DNA from: Granulicella sp. WH15
GTDB lineage: Bacteria > Acidobacteriota > Terriglobia > Terriglobales > Acidobacteriaceae
Reading direction: 5' to 3'
Length of the DNA: 64,000 bases
NCBI RefSeq assembly: GCF_009914315.1
Contig: NZ_CP042596.1
Location: 3,720,001-3,784,000 of the forward strand
Both the position numbers and the translations under genes were made by a program. Shown in pieces: positions 35,898 through 43,423 of this stretch (position 1 is its first letter; each line of letters begins with the position of its first letter). The notes under the pieces were generated by a model. It saw only the letters and a program-made list of their open reading frames with translations, made no database searches and was not told the DNA's origin.

Positions 35898-37136
35898 TTG
35901 GCACGTTTTACCGGACTACTCGGACTGATTACGTTCCTCGGGCTTGCCTACGCCTTCTCCAGCAACCGCCGGGCCATCCGCTGGCGGACCGTGGCGTGGG
36001 GTCTGGGGCTCCAGATCATCTTCGCCTTCCTGGTCATCAAGTGGAACTTCGGACAGGTCATCCTGCACAACGTCTCGCAGGCCATCACGTCGCTGCTGGG
36101 TCACTCGGCCGACGGGTCTTCGCTGGTCTTTGGCCGCATGGGCACACCGGGCGACTCCCTCTCGACCCTGGCCTTCGCTGTGCTGCCGACCATCATCTTC
36201 GTCTCGGCCTTCTTCGCCATCATGTACCACATCGGCCTGATGCAGCGCATCATCCGCGTGGTGGCATGGGTCATGCAGCACACCATGGGCACCAGCGGCG
36301 CGGAGAGCACCAACGTCGCGGCCAGCATCTTCATGGGCCAGACCGAGGCCCCTCTGACCATCCGCCCCTTTCTCGCCGGGGCCACGCGCTCCGAACTGAT
36401 GGTCATCATGACCTCCGGCATGGCGCACGTCTCGGGCGGCATCATGGCGGCGTATATCAGCTTCGGAATCAATGCGCAGGACCTCCTCTCCGCCGTCATC
36501 ATGACGGCTCCCGGCACCATCCTCGTGGCCAAGATGCTGGTGCCCGAGACCGAGGTTCCAGCGACGGCGGGCACGGTCCACATGCCGCCCAACGAGGAGC
36601 ACAAGAACGAAAACTTCATCGCGGCAGTGGCTCGCGGCACCATCGACGGCGGCCAGCTCGCCTTCAACGTGGCCATCATGCTCATCTCGTTCGTGGCGCT
36701 GGTGGGCCTCTTCAACGCCATCATGCTGGGCATCTCGAACTTCGCCTGGGCGCACGGGCACATCCCCTTTCCGCACTCGCTCAACGCGGTCCTCGGCGTC
36801 ATCGGCGCGCCAGTGGCGTGGCTTATCGGCATTCCCTGGCAGGACGCCCGCGCCATCGGCAACCTGCTGGGCACACGGACGATGATTAACGAGTTCCTGG
36901 CCTTCCAGCAGCTTGGCCCGCTCAAGCACACGCTCTCGCCGCGCACGTTTTCCATCGCGACGTTCGCGCTGTGCGGGTTTGCCAACGTCGGCTCCATCGG
37001 GATGCAGATCGGAGGCATCGGCGCGCTGGTGCCCAACCGTCGCAACGACCTGGCCCAACTGGGCGTGCGCGCCATGCTGGCCGGGACGATGGCGAACCTG
37101 ATGAGCGCCAGCATCGTCTCAATGCTGCTAAAGTAA
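35898..37136 (+). CDS. Concentrative nucleoside transporter (NupC/CNT family)
   Basis: A 412-residue inner-membrane, ion-coupled nucleoside importer. CNT signatures: 'GQTEAPLTIRPFLAGATRSE' region, 'VIMTSGMAHVSGGIMAAYI', 'NEFLAFQQLG' and 'CGFANVGSIGMQIGGIGAL'. About ten hydrophobic segments. The start is a TTG (35898) with an excellent Shine-Dalgarno (GAAGGAGA) 7 nt upstream, which decides it. It lies 105 bp after deoA, and the parD gene begins 5 nt after its stop. Confidence 0.94.
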   Translation: MARFTGLLGLITFLGLAYAFSSNRRAIRWRTVAWGLGLQIIFAFLVIKWNFGQVILHNVSQAITSLLGHSADGSSLVFGRMGTPGDSLSTLAFAVLPTIIFVSAFFAIMYHIGLMQRIIRVVAWVMQHTMGTSGAESTNVAASIFMGQTEAPLTIRPFLAGATRSELMVIMTSGMAHVSGGIMAAYISFGINAQDLLSAVIMTAPGTILVAKMLVPETEVPATAGTVHMPPNEEHKNENFIAAVARGTIDGGQLAFNVAIMLISFVALVGLFNAIMLGISNFAWAHGHIPFPHSLNAVLGVIGAPVAWLIGIPWQDARAIGNLLGTRTMINEFLAFQQLGPLKHTLSPRTFSIATFALCGFANVGSIGMQIGGIGALVPNRRNDLAQLGVRAMLAGTMANLMSASIVSMLLK

Positions 37137-37141
37137 GCGCC

Positions 37142-37387
37142 ATGAACCTGAAGTTGTCAGCCGAATCCGAGGCCTTTGTAGCAGAGCAGTTGGCAAGCGG
37201 GCAGTATCCCGACGAGGCCGCCGTGGTGGAAGCCGCGTTGCGCCATCTCCACGCCGAGCAGCAGTGGAAGGCCTACGCCGCCGCGGCCATCGACGAAGGG
37301 CTGGAGCAGTCCGAGCGCGGCAAGTTCGTCTCAGCCGAGGAGATCGAAGCTCTGCTGAACAAATACATCCGCGAGCCTGCCCAATGA
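37142..37387 (+). CDS. ParD-like type II antitoxin
   Basis: 81 residues. The N-terminal half looks like a ribbon-helix-helix ('LSAESEAFVAEQLASGQYPD', 'EAAVVEAALRHLH'), the DNA-binding part of ParD/CC2985-type antitoxins. The C-terminal part ('GKFVSAEEIEALLNKYIREP') would wrap the toxin. It starts 5 nt after the nucleoside transporter stop, leaving no room for its own promoter in the gap, and overlaps parE by 4 nt (ATGA). Such antitoxins usually repress their own operon; here that could extend to punA. Confidence 0.85.
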   Translation: MNLKLSAESEAFVAEQLASGQYPDEAAVVEAALRHLHAEQQWKAYAAAAIDEGLEQSERGKFVSAEEIEALLNKYIREPAQ

Positions 37388-37776
37388 AACGGGCGCTGAA
37401 GCGCTTCCACCTGTCCGAGCGCGCCGCGCGAGACCTCGAAGAGATCGTACGCAGCGCGGCGCAGGTCAACCCCGAAGGTGCGGCCATCGTGGGCCGCACC
37501 TTTCTCGAGCTGTTCGAGTTGCTGGGACGCTTCCCCGCGATGGGAGCACGACGGCGTGCGATCACGCCGCACCCGCTGCGGATGGTCTCGATCTACCAGT
37601 GCCTGATCGTGTACCGGCCCGAGAGTATTCTGGTCGAGATTCTGGCGATTGTGCCGCTGGCCGACGAGGCCGAACGCCTGCTCTCGGACCACTTCAACGA
37701 CGAGGGCGAGGACTCAGAGACCTCACCGCCCTTCGTGACACAAGCCACGCCAGCGCAATTGGAGAAGACGCATTGA
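37384..37776 (+). CDS. ParE/RelE-family toxin
   Basis: 130 residues from ATG 37384 (MKRALKRFHL). The ParE fold pattern is present: 'LSERAARDLEEIVRSAAQVN', 'FLELFELLGRFPAMGARR', 'MVSIYQCLIVYRPE' and 'VEILAIVPLADEAERLL'. ParE toxins usually target DNA gyrase, RelE toxins cut mRNA; the sequence fits ParE better. A 25-residue acidic tail ('HFNDEGEDSETSPPFVTQ') is longer than in typical ParE. The stop overlaps the punA start by one base (TGATG), so toxin and purine phosphorylase translation are coupled. Confidence 0.85.
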   Translation: MKRALKRFHLSERAARDLEEIVRSAAQVNPEGAAIVGRTFLELFELLGRFPAMGARRRAITPHPLRMVSIYQCLIVYRPESILVEILAIVPLADEAERLLSDHFNDEGEDSETSPPFVTQATPAQLEKTH

Positions 37777-38594
37777 TGAATCAGTACGACAAAGCCGCCG
37801 AGGCCGTAGCCTACATCCGCACTCGCACTTCACTCGTGCCCAGCGTGGCGATCATCCTCGGCTCCGGCCTGGGGAGCTTCGCCCAGCAGATCGCCACCGA
37901 CGCTGTGATTCCCTACGCGGAGATTCCCCACTTTCCCCACTCGACCGTCGTCGGGCACTCGGGGAACCTGATCCTCGGGACCATCGGCGGGGTCAGCGTG
38001 GTCGCGTTGCAAGGCCGCGCGCACGCCTACGAGGGCCATCCGATGGAGTCGGTCACCTTCGCGACTCGCGTGGCCAAGCTGCTGGGTGCCGGAACGCTGG
38101 TCGTAACCAACGCCGCCGGAGGCATCAACACCGGCTACCGGCAGGGCGCGCTGGTGGCCATCGCGGACCACATCAACCTGACCGGCACCAATGCGGCTCT
38201 GGGGCCGAACGACGCCCGCTTCGGCGACCGCTTCTTCGACATGAGCAACGCCTACTCGCCGCGCCTGCGGGAGCTGGCCGTAGCCGAGGCTGCTCGGCTG
38301 GGCTACGAGTTGAACTCCGGCGTATATCTCGCGGTGCTGGGGCCTTCGTTTGAAACTCCAGCGGAGATCCGGGCCTTCCGCACTCTGGGCGCGGATCTGG
38401 TAGGCATGTCGACGGTGCACGAGGTGATCGTGGCGCGCCACATGGGGATGGAGGTTCTGGGGATCTCGCTGGTGACGAACATGGCCGCCGGGGTGCTGGA
38501 CGAGGCAATCAACCATAGCGAGGTGCTGGATATCGGACGGCAGGTGGAGGGACAGTTTACGGCTCTGCTGACGGCAGTGATCCCGAAGATATAG
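37776..38594 (+). CDS. punA: Purine nucleoside phosphorylase
   Basis: Phosphorolyses inosine/guanosine-type nucleosides to base and (deoxy)ribose 1-phosphate. 272 residues, the trimeric PNP (PNP/MTAP class 2) type: 'IILGSGLGSFAQQI', 'GHSGNLILG', 'ALQGRAHAYEGHPM' (phosphate-binding), 'VVTNAAGGIN', 'GPSFETPAEIRAF' and 'STVHEVIVARHMG'. Start at ATG 37776, overlapping the toxin stop. Last gene of the operon; a repeat cluster follows. Together with cdd, deoA and the transporter it completes import and breakdown of both purine and pyrimidine nucleosides. Confidence 0.95.
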   Translation: MNQYDKAAEAVAYIRTRTSLVPSVAIILGSGLGSFAQQIATDAVIPYAEIPHFPHSTVVGHSGNLILGTIGGVSVVALQGRAHAYEGHPMESVTFATRVAKLLGAGTLVVTNAAGGINTGYRQGALVAIADHINLTGTNAALGPNDARFGDRFFDMSNAYSPRLRELAVAEAARLGYELNSGVYLAVLGPSFETPAEIRAFRTLGADLVGMSTVHEVIVARHMGMEVLGISLVTNMAAGVLDEAINHSEVLDIGRQVEGQFTALLTAVIPKI

Positions 38595-38679
38595 CAGACG
38601 CCTGAGTACAAAAACCAAGAGCAAGGCGAAACGGGGATAAAAAGGAAAAAAGGATAAGAGCGGAGCCTTGAGAGCCGTG

Positions 38680-38906
38680 CTTTTACGCGAAGCGTCCAAG
38701 ACCGCACGAAGCGCCCCGGCCTGAGGCGTCGTTGCTGTTGCCTGTTTTCTTGGTTGTCATTCAGGAGCGAAGCGGAGGAATCTGCTGTTGTCTTTGCTTC
38801 TGCTGTTGCTTTTGCTGTTGCGTTGCTTCTGGGGTAGGTCCGGGCTTTAGCCCGGACATCAAAGACAGCCACCAATGCGGGCTTTAGCCCCCGAGGTATG
38901 CTTTCT
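38680..38906. repeat. Composite repeat cluster (C inverted, A, B)
   Basis: After punA: inverted type C (TTTTACGCGAAGCGTCCAAG, CGCACGAAGCGCC), GTTGCTGTTGCCTG linker, A module (TTGGTTGTCATTCAGGAGCG, AAGCGGAGGAATCTGC), a linker of GTTGCT-like hexamers (38782-38832), then B hairpins (GGTCCGGGCTTTAGCCCGGA) ending 'GGGCTTTAGCCCCCGAGGTA'. It fills the gap between convergent punA and plsC. Confidence 0.78.
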
Positions 38907-38925
38907 CCAGCTGTGCCCTGGATAC

Positions 38926-39813
38926 CTACCTCTGCGCCAGCTCCTCATAGAGCCGGATAACCTCTTCCCGGCTATTGGCCGCGAGGGCAAAACGATCCTC
39001 ACCGGGAACCTGCTCTCCAAATCGAATATTCGCCTGAATCCCTCTCAACCCGAGGCAGGTAAAGATGTGCGGCGCAAACTCCGCATCGCCCACAAAACAG
39101 ACGTCATTGCCGATACTCGCCCCAGGATTCGACTGCGTAAGCGTGAAGCGCAGAGCAGCCGTACGAACCGGCACCGAATCATAGACCACGGAGTTGAAGA
39201 GCCCCCGGCGAAAGGGCAGGATACCGTTCCCGTCGGTGGTCGTCCCCTCCGGAAAGAAGAGCACCGGAAGCCCGCTGCGGAAGGCCACGGCCATGGCGGC
39301 ATTAACCTCGGCGTGTGTCTGCTTCTGCCCCCCGGCGACGTCGGCACGCTCGACGTAAATCGTGCCCGCCTGCGCGGTGATCCAGCCCAGCAGCGGCCAG
39401 CCGCGCACCTCGGTCTTCGAGACCATGATGAAGGGCGTGGCGGCGGAGTAGAGCAGAATATCGAGGTAGCTCAGGTGGTTGGAGACCACCGCCAGCCCAC
39501 ACTCATCCGGCTTGACCCTCGGCAACGAGCCTTCGACGGTGCAGCCGATGCCAAGAACATGGACGATGCGGCGGCACCAGCGATGCACCCAGACGGCTCC
39601 CTCGGGGCCAACGCGCATCCCGAAGAACCGCTTGCGGATCAGCCCATCGAGAGCCGCCGTCGAGAGCAGACCAACGAGAATCAGCGTGCGAAAGAACGAG
39701 CGAAGAATACGAAGTGGCTGCGCCGAGCTTGTCGCTTCAGAGACAGGACCGCGCCCCATGCTGCTCTGGGGCGCGCCTTCTGAACTCTTATCTCGAACCA
39801 GCGTTGAGGGCAT
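38926..39813 (-). CDS. PlsC-type 1-acyl-glycerol-phosphate (lyso-lipid) acyltransferase
   Basis: Start at ATG 39813 (MPSTLVRDKSS), 8 nt after the stop of the OlsB-like gene; 295 residues. Catalytic block 'NHLSYLDILLYS' (the NHxSxxD form of HX4D), substrate block 'FFPEGTTTDGNGILPF', and 'TIYVERADV'. A hydrophobic stretch near residue 40-60 should anchor it to the inner membrane. Immediately downstream of an OlsB-like N-acyltransferase, it is a good candidate for OlsA, the O-acyltransferase that completes ornithine-type lipids; a role in phosphatidic acid synthesis is the alternative. Confidence 0.85.
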   Translation of the reverse strand: MPSTLVRDKSSEGAPQSSMGRGPVSEATSSAQPLRILRSFFRTLILVGLLSTAALDGLIRKRFFGMRVGPEGAVWVHRWCRRIVHVLGIGCTVEGSLPRVKPDECGLAVVSNHLSYLDILLYSAATPFIMVSKTEVRGWPLLGWITAQAGTIYVERADVAGGQKQTHAEVNAAMAVAFRSGLPVLFFPEGTTTDGNGILPFRRGLFNSVVYDSVPVRTAALRFTLTQSNPGASIGNDVCFVGDAEFAPHIFTCLGLRGIQANIRFGEQVPGEDRFALAANSREEVIRLYEELAQR

Positions 39814-39821
39814 AGATGTAA

Positions 39822-40679
39822 CTAGCAGCCGCTCAGGAAGCGGGCTGCCACACGCGGGTGCAGCGCCTGCAGGTCGCAGAGCGTCAGGAAGTCGATGGTC
39901 TTGAACTCCCAGTCGATGGCGGGCTGGCTGCAAATCTTCGCGCCGATGGCCAGGTAAGCCCGCAGCAGACGCGGCGCGCGCACCTCTTCGCCCGAGCCTT
40001 CAACAGTCGCATCGGGCAGCCCCTCAGGCAGCGCGTAAGCCGCGGTAGGCACCGTCACCAGCGACGGCTCCACCATGTACGACTTGAGCGAACGGAAGAT
40101 GGCGTGGCCGAGCTTGGGGTCCAGCGAGGGCAGCGAGCAGCAGCCCATCATGTAGCGGCCGCCGTTGGCGATAACGTAGCGGGCGATCCCGCGCCAGAGC
40201 AGGTTCAGCACATCGCTGCTGCGGTGCTCACGGTGGATGCAGGCCCGGCCCAGTTCCACGATCTGCGAGCGCATCGACTCGTAGGGGGTAAAGTCGAACT
40301 CCTGCTCGGAGTAGTAGCCGAAGTGGCGGGCGGCAACGTCGCCCATCTGCAGCCGGTAGGTGCCGACGATCGCCCCGGTCGCGCGGTGCTCGACGATGAG
40401 CTGCTCGCAGACCGAGTCGTAGCGATCGGTGTCGTAGCCGTCCTCGTAGGCGGACTCGAGGCCCTCGTTCATCTCCAGGTTGAAGACGAGGAAGCGAAGC
40501 CGGTAGGCGGCCAGGCGGTCGGCCTCGGAGATGGCGAGCCGGGCGACGTAGGCTCCGGCCTCCAGCCAGACGGTGCGGCGGGTGGGCAGCTCGCGAACAT
40601 CCGCGCGAAGGTCATGCAGTACATCGACTGGCAGAGCGTCGACTGGCTGGACATCGAAGGACCGTGCGGTTGCAGGCAT
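39822..40679 (-). CDS. OlsB-like N-acyltransferase (hemolysin-type GNAT)
   Basis: 285 residues. It matches the family of L-ornithine N-alpha-acyltransferases and related 'putative hemolysin' acyltransferases: 'YRLRFLVFNLEMNEG', 'YDTDRYDSVCEQLIV', 'GTYRLQMGDVA', 'VELGRACIHREHRSSDVLNL' (acyl-donor-binding loop) and 'MGCCSLPSLDP'. OlsB takes a 3-hydroxyacyl group from acyl carrier protein onto the alpha-amino group of ornithine (glycine in some relatives) to form a lyso-lipid. The 5' leader contains a hairpin that buries the Shine-Dalgarno (GAGG). Flanked on the same strand by two PlsC-type genes. Confidence 0.82.
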   Translation of the reverse strand: MPATARSFDVQPVDALPVDVLHDLRADVRELPTRRTVWLEAGAYVARLAISEADRLAAYRLRFLVFNLEMNEGLESAYEDGYDTDRYDSVCEQLIVEHRATGAIVGTYRLQMGDVAARHFGYYSEQEFDFTPYESMRSQIVELGRACIHREHRSSDVLNLLWRGIARYVIANGGRYMMGCCSLPSLDPKLGHAIFRSLKSYMVEPSLVTVPTAAYALPEGLPDATVEGSGEEVRAPRLLRAYLAIGAKICSQPAIDWEFKTIDFLTLCDLQALHPRVAARFLSGC

Positions 40680-40686
40680 CGACCGA

Positions 40687-40711
40687 CCTCGTATTGGGTT
40701 TGGCTACGAGG
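40687..40711 (-). promoter_or_regulatory. 5' leader hairpin covering the OlsB-like Shine-Dalgarno
   Basis: On the minus strand CCTCGTA, 11 nt, TACGAGG, with the second arm containing the GAGG ribosome-binding site 7 nt before the ATG at 40679. The 7-bp stem is perfect. It could lower or condition translation initiation. Confidence 0.4.
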
Positions 40712-40801
40712 TTAGTGTGCGGCTGTTTGTATTACAGAAGTTGTCTACAGCATGAATGTTAGTTGAATCATGAACGGTGCAACTTTGAGGTTCACAAGCA
40801 G

Positions 40802-41587
40802 TTAATCTGCTGAGACTACTTCCCCGACAGCGGAAAGCCCCAGAACGGCCTCTCGAGCCTCGACGGCGGCGATCTTGCGGTGAACCGACCCGCTCGAAAA
40901 CACGATGGGCTGCGGCGCAATGCGGACGGTGGCGTGGACGCCGCGCAGCGTGAGGAAGCGGGCTACGTGCTTGAGCATCGGCGTCGAATCTCCCCAGCAG
41001 ACGGCCTCGCGGGCAGTCACTCCAGGGCCGTTGTCGAGGTCGAGCGTGTAGTGAATATGCGCGGCGGTTATGGGCTCGCCCGAGTCCATCGCCTGGGCCA
41101 GCAGGCCGGAGTGAAAGGGCAGCAGGCCGTCCCCGTTGGTGGTGGTGCCCTCGGGAAAGAAGACGACGGGCAGCCCGGCCTCGGCGGCGGCCTGCATCCC
41201 GCTGCGCGCGCGCAGGGCGGAGCCGCCACGGCCACGCTCGACGTATACGGTGCCGGACATGGTAGTCATCCAGCCGATGACGGGCCACTCGCGGATCTCG
41301 GCCTTGGAGCAAAAAACGCAAGGCTGGAGCGCGGCGTAGACGACGATGTCCACATAGCTGAGGTGATTGGAGATAAGCGCGCCGCGCGCGGGAAACGCGC
41401 CCTCAACGGTGAGCGAAACACCCATGCCCTTGAGAGCCGTGGAGCAGAAGCGATGGAGCCACGCGGCGCGATCCTGCCGGGTGGAGGGCTGGCGGATGAG
41501 AAGCTCGAGGCCGAAGCGCAGAAAGTAGCCGAGAAGCTTGATGCTGCCGAAGACCGCGTGAAGCAATGCCACGAACCTCCTGTCCAC
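40802..41587 (-). CDS. PlsC-type lyso-lipid acyltransferase (second copy)
   Basis: 261 residues with the same blocks as the other copy: 'ISNHLSYVDIVVYAAL', 'GTVYVERGRGG' and 'FFPEGTTTNGDGLLPFHSG'. An N-terminal hydrophobic segment (about 10-30) suggests a membrane anchor. It lies upstream of the OlsB-like gene with a 122-bp AT-rich gap. The two copies are clearly paralogous but quite diverged, so one may serve ornithine-type lipid synthesis and the other phosphatidate; which is which cannot be told. Confidence 0.86.
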   Translation of the reverse strand: MDRRFVALLHAVFGSIKLLGYFLRFGLELLIRQPSTRQDRAAWLHRFCSTALKGMGVSLTVEGAFPARGALISNHLSYVDIVVYAALQPCVFCSKAEIREWPVIGWMTTMSGTVYVERGRGGSALRARSGMQAAAEAGLPVVFFPEGTTTNGDGLLPFHSGLLAQAMDSGEPITAAHIHYTLDLDNGPGVTAREAVCWGDSTPMLKHVARFLTLRGVHATVRIAPQPIVFSSGSVHRKIAAVEAREAVLGLSAVGEVVSAD

Positions 41588-41629
41588 ACTTTATTGATCC
41601 CTGTCAGTCTATCCTTAGCTGTGCCTGGA

Positions 41630-42190
41630 ATGGATGAAACAGTGCCGAAGCCGGAACCGACCATCGCGGCACGGCTCCGGGAGATCGGGCGGCGGCGCAT
41701 CGTCACCCCGCTGCTGGACCTGATGCGCGTCGGCGCGACTCCGCAGCGGCTGGCCTGGTCGCTCGCCGTCGGGGCCATGATCGGGATCAACCCGCTGCTA
41801 GGCACGACGACGCTGCTGGCACTGCTGGCAGCCGGAGTCTTCCGGCTGAACCTTGTGGCCTCTCAGATCGCCAACCATGTCGTCTATCCGCTGCAGATTG
41901 TGCTGTTCTTCGTCTTCATCCGGCTGGGCGACCGGCTGTTCCACACCGGCAGAATGCCGTTGAAGCGAGCGGCGATCTTCGAGGGCGTAAGGCACCATCC
42001 GTGGGACACCACGCGGCTGCTCTGGACGTGGGAGTGGCACGCGGTGGTGGTGTGGGCGGTGGCCGCGGTGGTGATCGCACCTGTGCTGGCGCTGGTGCTG
42101 ACGCCGATGCTCAAGCGATTGCTGGCGTCGATGGAGCGCAGGTCGGCGACTCGGGAGTCGTCATCCCCTGCAACAAAGGACAAGGCCTAA
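41630..42190 (+). CDS. DUF2062 membrane protein
   Basis: 186 residues from ATG 41630 (MDETVPKPEP). Has the DUF2062 pattern: 'PQRLAWSLAVGAMIGINPLL' followed by a Thr/Leu-rich helix and 'NLVASQIANHVVYPLQIVLF'. Three to four transmembrane helices. Function unknown; in some genomes the domain is fused to or beside glycosyltransferases. It is divergent from the PlsC-type gene with 42 bp between the starts. Confidence 0.85.
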   Translation: MDETVPKPEPTIAARLREIGRRRIVTPLLDLMRVGATPQRLAWSLAVGAMIGINPLLGTTTLLALLAAGVFRLNLVASQIANHVVYPLQIVLFFVFIRLGDRLFHTGRMPLKRAAIFEGVRHHPWDTTRLLWTWEWHAVVVWAVAAVVIAPVLALVLTPMLKRLLASMERRSATRESSSPATKDKA

Positions 42191-42224
42191 CGCGGATCAA
42201 GGCGGATAAAAGGGGATCCTTGAG

Positions 42225-42408
42225 ATCTTTGCCTTTACGCGAAGCGTCGAGAACCGCACGAAGTGCCGCCTGCCCGGCGTGAGGGCGTTGTTGCCTGTTC
42301 TTTTGGTTGTCATTCAGGAGCGAAGCGAAGGAATCTGCTTCTGCTTTTATTCTTGCTTCCGGGGTAGATCAGGGCTTTAGCCCCCGAGGTATGCTTTCTT
42401 CGGTTGTG
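42225..42408. repeat. Composite repeat cluster (C inverted, A, B)
   Basis: TTTACGCGAAGCGTCGAGAA, CGCACGAAGTGCCGCCTGCC, then TTGGTTGTCATTCAGGAGCG (A), a T-rich linker and 'GGGCTTTAGCCCCCGAGGTA' (B end) with the CTTTCTTCGGTTGTGCCCC tail also seen near 6.27, 38.9 and 49.2 kb. Between convergent DUF2062 and DUF2076 genes. Confidence 0.75.
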
Positions 42409-42472
42409 CCCCGACCAAACCCCATGTCTCAAAATCGAGCCACGGGGCACCCGGATGGTGCGGCTTCACGCC

Positions 42473-43348
42473 CTAAAAGCCGGAGTCGTCGTTCGAGCTG
42501 AAATCACCGCTGTCGTCAGAGTCATCACCGGCGTCCGAATCAAAACCCGAGTCGGCAAAGTCATCCTGCGTACTGTCGTCCTGCGCGTCGAGGTCCGGGG
42601 ACGAGGTATCGGCAAAGCCCTGACGGCGGTCTTCGATGTCGGGGCTCAAGCCGGAGCCGCCGTCGGCTGCGCGGAGGCGGTCGGAGAGACTTCCATCGTG
42701 GTCGCCGCCTAGGCCGGGGGTGTGATCGTCGCCGTAGTAGTTATTGTTGATGACCTCGGGGCGCTCGCCAAAGTTGCTGCCAAGGCCACGGTCGCTGCCG
42801 TATCCGGCCTCGTGGCCGAAGCCGTGCATCAGGTCTTCGATGCCGCGAAAGGCAAGCTCACCGGCGGCCACTCCGGCGGCCGTCTGCATCGCTCCCTGCA
42901 GGAAGCCGCCGCCCCCGAATCCGCCACCCATGGGTGGCGCGGGCGCGTACTGCGGGGCACCGTAGCCGCCACCATAGGGCTGGCCGTAAGGCTGTCCATA
43001 CGGAGGCTGAGGCGCGCCGTAGTTGACAGGCTCGTACTGCGGCTGAGGCGGCGGCGGAGCAGCCTGATGCTGCGCTCCACCGAAGAGGTTGCCGAGGAAG
43101 CTGGTGTGGTGTTCCGGATTCTGTTGCTGCGGCGGCGGAGCCTGCTGCAACGACTCGATCTTCTTCTGGGCCTGCTCGAGCGCGTACTGCTGCACCAGCA
43201 CGGTCTGGCAGAGGATATAGAGCGCGTCGGGGTTCTGGCCGAGGGACTGGCGCAGAAGCTGCTCGGCCTCCTGATCTTTTTCAGGCAACTGGGTCTGTTC
43301 TACGCGCTGGATGAGACCTTCGAGAAGCTGTTGTTCCTGGGGCGTCAT
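42473..43348 (-). CDS. DUF2076 domain-containing protein
   Basis: 291 residues. The N-terminal 70 match DUF2076 ('MTPQEQQLLEGLIQRVEQTQ', 'LYILCQTVLVQQYALEQAQ'), followed by a Pro/Gln/Gly/Tyr-rich low-complexity middle ('PYGQPYGQPYGGGYG'), a Gly-rich hydrophobic patch ('GGGFLQGAMQTAAGVAAGEL') typical of the family, and a strongly acidic Asp/Ser C-terminus ('DDSTQDDFADSGFDSDAGDD'). No signal peptide. The function is not established; most of the protein is probably disordered. Confidence 0.85.
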   Translation of the reverse strand: MTPQEQQLLEGLIQRVEQTQLPEKDQEAEQLLRQSLGQNPDALYILCQTVLVQQYALEQAQKKIESLQQAPPPQQQNPEHHTSFLGNLFGGAQHQAAPPPPQPQYEPVNYGAPQPPYGQPYGQPYGGGYGAPQYAPAPPMGGGFGGGGFLQGAMQTAAGVAAGELAFRGIEDLMHGFGHEAGYGSDRGLGSNFGERPEVINNNYYGDDHTPGLGGDHDGSLSDRLRAADGGSGLSPDIEDRRQGFADTSSPDLDAQDDSTQDDFADSGFDSDAGDDSDDSGDFSSNDDSGF

Positions 43349-43423
43349 GCGAGTAAGCCTTTCGTCCTACAGGGAAATGGACGCGAACACGGGAAAAAGG
43401 TTGGCTGAATTGCAACTCACAGC

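Noticed and set aside
38680..38906. Insertion sequence or prophage remnants in the repeat-filled gaps
   Set aside because: No transposase, integrase or phage gene in or near any of the gaps; no target duplications seen by eye.
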